Assembly: GCF_905220415.1 (NCBI RefSeq)
Contig: NC_059542.1
Coordinates: 3,348,001-3,412,000, forward strand
Length of the DNA stretch: 64,000 bases
Reading direction: 5' to 3'
DNA from: Colias croceus
Taxonomy: Eukaryota; Arthropoda; Insecta; Lepidoptera; Pieridae
The notes beneath the pieces are model-generated. The model did no database searches. It was not told the origin of the DNA and worked only from the letters and a program-made list of their open reading frames with translations. The first letter of the stretch is position 1. Each line of letters opens with the position of its first letter. This document shows positions 61,187 to 64,000 of the stretch, piece after piece. The translations under genes and the position numbers were made by a program.

Positions 61187-61510
61187 ATGTGAAGGCATCA
61201 CGTGAAAACTAACGGGTCGATTTCGATGAAACTTGGTATAATTATACCTTATTATCCTGGGCGTAAAATAGGATACTTTTTATCCTGGAAAAATACGTAG
61301 AAAAAATTAATCTTAATTTTTCAGTTTTATCCATAGACGTTGTTCTGTAGAACTGCGAACACACGTTGCGTATTATTATAGGCCTAGCCGTATTTGGGTC
61401 CAATAGATATTTATGAGATATCATTGTTAGAGTTACTCAAAATGGAGAAATAAACCATCCACGCGAAGACCGACATCCGCGCGGACGGAGTCGCGGGCGG
61501 ATGCTAGTCT
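61028..61510 (+). repeat. Short interspersed element with (TGTC)n, internally expanded
   Basis: It matches the 43.93-kb element over the head, CCAAACCCAAATATGTGATT, the microsatellite and the GATTTCGATGAAACTTGGTA core. It then has about 150 bp not present there (61,330-61,480) before the shared GGAGTCGCGGGCGGATGCTAG tail. It begins within a few bases of the exon 19 donor. Confidence 0.82.
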
Positions 61511-61695
61511 ATACTAATATTATAAAAAGGAAAGATTTGTAATTGCGTATGTATATGTATGGTTTTCACGCATAAACTACTGGACCGATTTTGATGAAAT
61601 TTGGCACAGACAATCTTTAGACCCTGAGAAAGAACATAGGCTACCTCTTATTGCGAAATATGTACCAAGGGCGAAGCCGGGGCGGACCGCTAGTA
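61511..61695 (+). repeat. SINE-like element (tail-to-tail pair, first)
   Basis: TATACTAATATTATAAAAAG head, CATAAACTACTGGACCGATT core, and GGGCGAAGCCGGGGCGGACC tail. It is very similar to 50,010-50,182. Confidence 0.85.
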
Positions 61696-61709
61696 TGATA
61701 TATTTTACA

Positions 61710-61897
61710 CTAGTTGTCCGCCCCGGCTTCGCCCGTGGTAAATATTTCGCAATAAAAAGTAGCCTATGTCCATTCTCGGGTATCAAAATATCTCCATACC
61801 AAATTTCATGCAAATTGGTTCAGTAGTTTAGGCGTGATTGAGTAACAGACAGACAGACAGACAGAGTTACTTTCGCATTTATAATATTAGTATGGAT
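61710..61897 (-). repeat. SINE-like element (tail-to-tail pair, second)
   Basis: The inverted tail GTCCGCCCCGGCTTCGCCCG is followed by AAAAAGTAGCCTATGTCC, a (CAGA)n run and TTTATAATATTAGTATGG. With the previous element it makes a roughly 28-bp inverted repeat about 14 bp apart. Confidence 0.85.
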
Positions 61898-62005
61898 TAT
61901 ATAATTATACTTAATTAATGAGAAATGTTTTTTTCCCTAATTTGAAGCATTTCAAATGTACTTATCCTGTCGGGCATCGAATAGTGTTAATACATGTATT
62001 TAAAG

Positions 62006-62261
62006 CAGGGATGCACAGACTTATTAAGACTAGGGGCCACTCGGGCAAATTATGAACTGATGGCGGGCCGCCGGAAATATAGGTAATTAAAGACAATAAA
62101 GAATTGATAATAATGTATTAAAATTGAAAAAGAATTTATTAATTTGAAGCGTGGCACAGGCACTGCATAGTGCTTACAATCTTTTTTATATTTGGCTCAA
62201 ATTTACTTGTAGCAACACGTAAAACTGCTTCCAAACTTTCGTTTGCAAGGCGGTTTCGATT
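62006..62261 (-). mobile_element. 3' end of a hAT-type transposon
   Basis: The terminal CAGGGATGCACAGACTT at 62,006, with TTTAAAG outside, is hAT-like. The element continues on the minus strand as the transposase C-terminus up to 62,261, where a retrotransposon's A-rich tail begins. The other half presumably lies beyond that insertion, outside the window. Confidence 0.6.
62139..62261 (-). pseudogene. hAT transposase C-terminal fragment
   Basis: The minus frame reads NRLANESLEAVLRVATSKFE and PNIKKIVSTMQ and ends in TAA at 62,141-62,139. This resembles the conserved end of ZBED5/SCAND3-type hAT transposases (NRLTDEHLENxLRIATS-like). It is a fragment only and cannot be functional here. Confidence 0.6.
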
Positions 62262-64000
62262 TTTTGTTTTATTTTTTTATTTTTATTTATTTATAACACT
62301 TTACTATGCTAGTTATACAAATAACATAAAACTAAAACTTATAGCTAAACTAGCACAGAGGGCGGCCTTATCACTAAAGAGTGATCTCTTCCAGGCAACC
62401 CACTGTGTGAAGTAATAAAGGAGGAGGTAGGTCAGAAGTACACAACTACATAAATAATAAATACATACACTTATATATGCATACATATTACTAATCCATA
62501 TACATACTCATATGCACAAAATACATACAAATAAATATTTATAATACATATATAAAATAAAATATAAAACTAAATAACAATATATTAAAAAAAAAAAAAA
62601 AAAAACATACATACATTATTCATACAATACGTTAAAACCAAGAGGAAGAAGAAAACCATAACAATAAAAAAATAAAGCAAAATACTAATTAAAATAATAT
62701 AGAACTTACTGATCGGAGTTAAATGCTAAGTTATGGTAATGGCTTCGGACTTGTTTGGCAAAGCTAGACAATGTTTGAGCTTTTCGGATGCTAACGGGCA
62801 GGGAGTTCCATAAACCGGCGGCAGTAACAGAAAAGGAGCCACCATAGAAATGTGTGCGGTGCGAAGGGATAGATAGCACTAACCTGTCCACAGATCGGAG
62901 AGAATAGTTATCACAGTGCAGGAATTGGAACTGGTCTTTTAGGTAAGAAGGAGATTTGGGATTGAAAAGGATTCGATACAAAAGAAGTAGGTAATGAACA
63001 TTCCGGCGAAGGCGGATTGGGAGCCACTTGAGCTTCTTACGAAAGTGAGAGACATGGTCGTATTTACGGAGACCGTACACGAACCGAATGCAATGGTTTT
63101 GAAGTCGCTCAAGCTTATCCAATTGCTCAGATGTTAAGTCGAGAAAGCAAGCATCAGCGTAGTCAAGAATAGGAAGGAGAAGGGACTGTGCTAACATAAC
63201 CTTTGTCGGTATGGGTAGAAAGTTGCGAAGGCGTCGTAAAGAGCTAGATGCAGCATATAATTTACGACTGAGTAGCTGGAGATGTTGAGACCAAGAAAGC
63301 GTTTGATCAATAATCACACCTAAATTTTTAACTTGTTTGCTAAAAGGAATATCCACACACCCAATTTTTACAGTAGGCAAAATACCCCAGTCAATCTCCG
63401 AAATAAGGTACTGACTTCCAACAATGGTCACTTGGCTTTTGGAAGGGTTGATTGTAAGGCCAAATTGCTCGCACCATGTTACTATCGTAGCAAGTTCCGC
63501 GTTTATAGTGATAATAGCGTTAGGTAAATCATCAAGTGTAGAGTGAAGGTAGATTTGTAAGTCGTCTGCAAACATATGGTAGAGAGAAGTTATACGTGAG
63601 GAGAGGTTATTTATGAATATGGCAAATAAGAGAGGTGACAAGACGCCGCCCTGTGGTACACCAGCGGAGACAGCACACCAAGAAGAATGTTTTCCATCCA
63701 ACAAGATACGCTGCCGCCGATCACCCAGGTAACTTTGAAACCAATCGAGAACTGTGGGGGAGAAGTTGATCAGGCGTAGCATACCTAATAAAATGTCATG
63801 ATTGACAGTGTTGAATGCGTTACTAAAATCAAGAAGACATAGTATGGTAAGTTTTTTACTGTCCATAGCTGAACGGATGTCATCAGTAACCTTAACGAGA
63901 GCAGTAGTCGTGCTATGGCCAGGACGGAAACCGGATTGAAAAGGAGAGAGTACGTTATGAGTGTTAAGATATGAGCTTAATTGGGTATGAATGATACGTT
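62262..64000 (-). mobile_element. Non-LTR retrotransposon (LINE), 3' part
   Basis: The reverse-transcriptase ORF is followed (minus strand) by about 440 bp of A-rich 3' UTR, including A19 at 62,587-62,605. The end is AAATAAATAAAAATAAAAAA at about 62,265-62,300. It runs off the window, so its 5' end and target duplication are unseen. It appears inserted within a hAT element. Confidence 0.85.
62706..63998 (-). CDS. Reverse transcriptase of a non-LTR retrotransposon, 5'-truncated by the window
   Basis: 430 codons are open from the window edge to TGA/TAA near 62,706. The RT blocks appear in order: SPFQSGFRPGHSTTTALVK, CLLDFSNAFNTVNHDILL, GVPQGGVLSPLLFAIFIN, the catalytic MFADDLQIY, GLTINPSKSQ and KNLGVIIDQTLSW. 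The tail YVYGLRKYDHVSHF-type segment and GLWNSLPVSIRKA are common in jockey/CR1-like elements. It copies its own RNA at a nicked target site. No stop or frameshift is seen in the window, so the copy may be young. The N-terminal endonuclease would lie to the right. I cannot fix the clade. Confidence 0.9.
   Translation of the reverse strand, partial: RIIHTQLSSYLNTHNVLSPFQSGFRPGHSTTTALVKVTDDIRSAMDSKKLTILCLLDFSNAFNTVNHDILLGMLRLINFSPTVLDWFQSYLGDRRQRILLDGKHSSWCAVSAGVPQGGVLSPLLFAIFINNLSSRITSLYHMFADDLQIYLHSTLDDLPNAIITINAELATIVTWCEQFGLTINPSKSQVTIVGSQYLISEIDWGILPTVKIGCVDIPFSKQVKNLGVIIDQTLSWSQHLQLLSRKLYAASSSLRRLRNFLPIPTKVMLAQSLLLPILDYADACFLDLTSEQLDKLERLQNHCIRFVYGLRKYDHVSHFRKKLKWLPIRLRRNVHYLLLLYRILFNPKSPSYLKDQFQFLHCDNYSLRSVDRLVLSIPSHRTHFYGGSFSVTAAGLWNSLPVSIRKAQTLSSFAKQVRSHYHNLAFNSDQ

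Noticed and set aside
62170..62415. 81-codon plus-strand ORF
   Set aside because: It is an antisense shadow spanning the hAT fragment and the LINE tail.

Overview
The window reads as nuclear DNA of a lepidopteran insect. It is AT-rich with long introns, and it is strewn with short interspersed elements ending in the moth/butterfly-type GCGGGCGAAGCCGCGGGC tail. The proteins it encodes are insect-like. No bacterial, organellar or CRISPR features were seen. Species cannot be named from the sequence.

Layout. (1) Positions 1-23,700 hold no gene I can support. The stretch is AT-rich with dispersed repeats, three GC/CpG-rich patches (about 507-722, 3,360-3,660 and 13,640-13,990) that look like promoters or untranslated exons of genes lying elsewhere, and one spliced-looking but broken ORF near 18 kb. 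(2) Positions 23,768-24,320 (minus) hold a small two-exon gene of 93 codons whose conserved tail resembles MPLKIP/TTDN1. It lies head-to-head with the next gene. (3) Positions 25,229-61,025 (plus) carry the 5' half of a DOCK-B family gene, orthologous to vertebrate DOCK3/DOCK4 and Drosophila sponge. I could join 19 coding exons in one open frame of 1,048 codons: an SH3 domain, the linker, the DHR-1/C2 lipid-binding domain and part of the helical region. The DHR-2 GEF domain lies beyond the window. (4) Inside its 19.6-kb fourth intron, on the opposite strand, sits a complete innexin gene, Inx3: eight coding exons, 386 codons, 37,161 to 29,690, with a candidate TATA/initiator promoter and 5' UTR exon near 42.8 kb. 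(5) Positions 61,028-64,000 are a nest of repeats: two short elements placed tail-to-tail, the 3' end of a hAT-type transposon, and a non-LTR retrotransposon with a long reverse-transcriptase ORF (minus) that appears to have landed in the hAT element and runs off the window.

The most unusual structures are in or beside the DOCK gene. An exon of its DHR-1 domain has been copied into a tandem array (173-bp period) that itself carries a 1.4-kb TTAA/piggyBac-like insertion. A second exon has two partial tandem copies. A MITE with 82-bp inverted repeats ends 20 bp before a splice acceptor. In the Inx3/DOCK intron there is a long hairpin (two 310-bp arms, with a diverged third copy in its loop) and a 31-bp near-perfect palindrome flanked by 7-bp direct repeats.

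The two main genes have separate known roles: Inx3 makes gap-junction channels, and the DOCK protein is a guanine nucleotide exchange factor for small GTPases. Nothing in the sequence shows that they work together, beyond one being nested inside the other.
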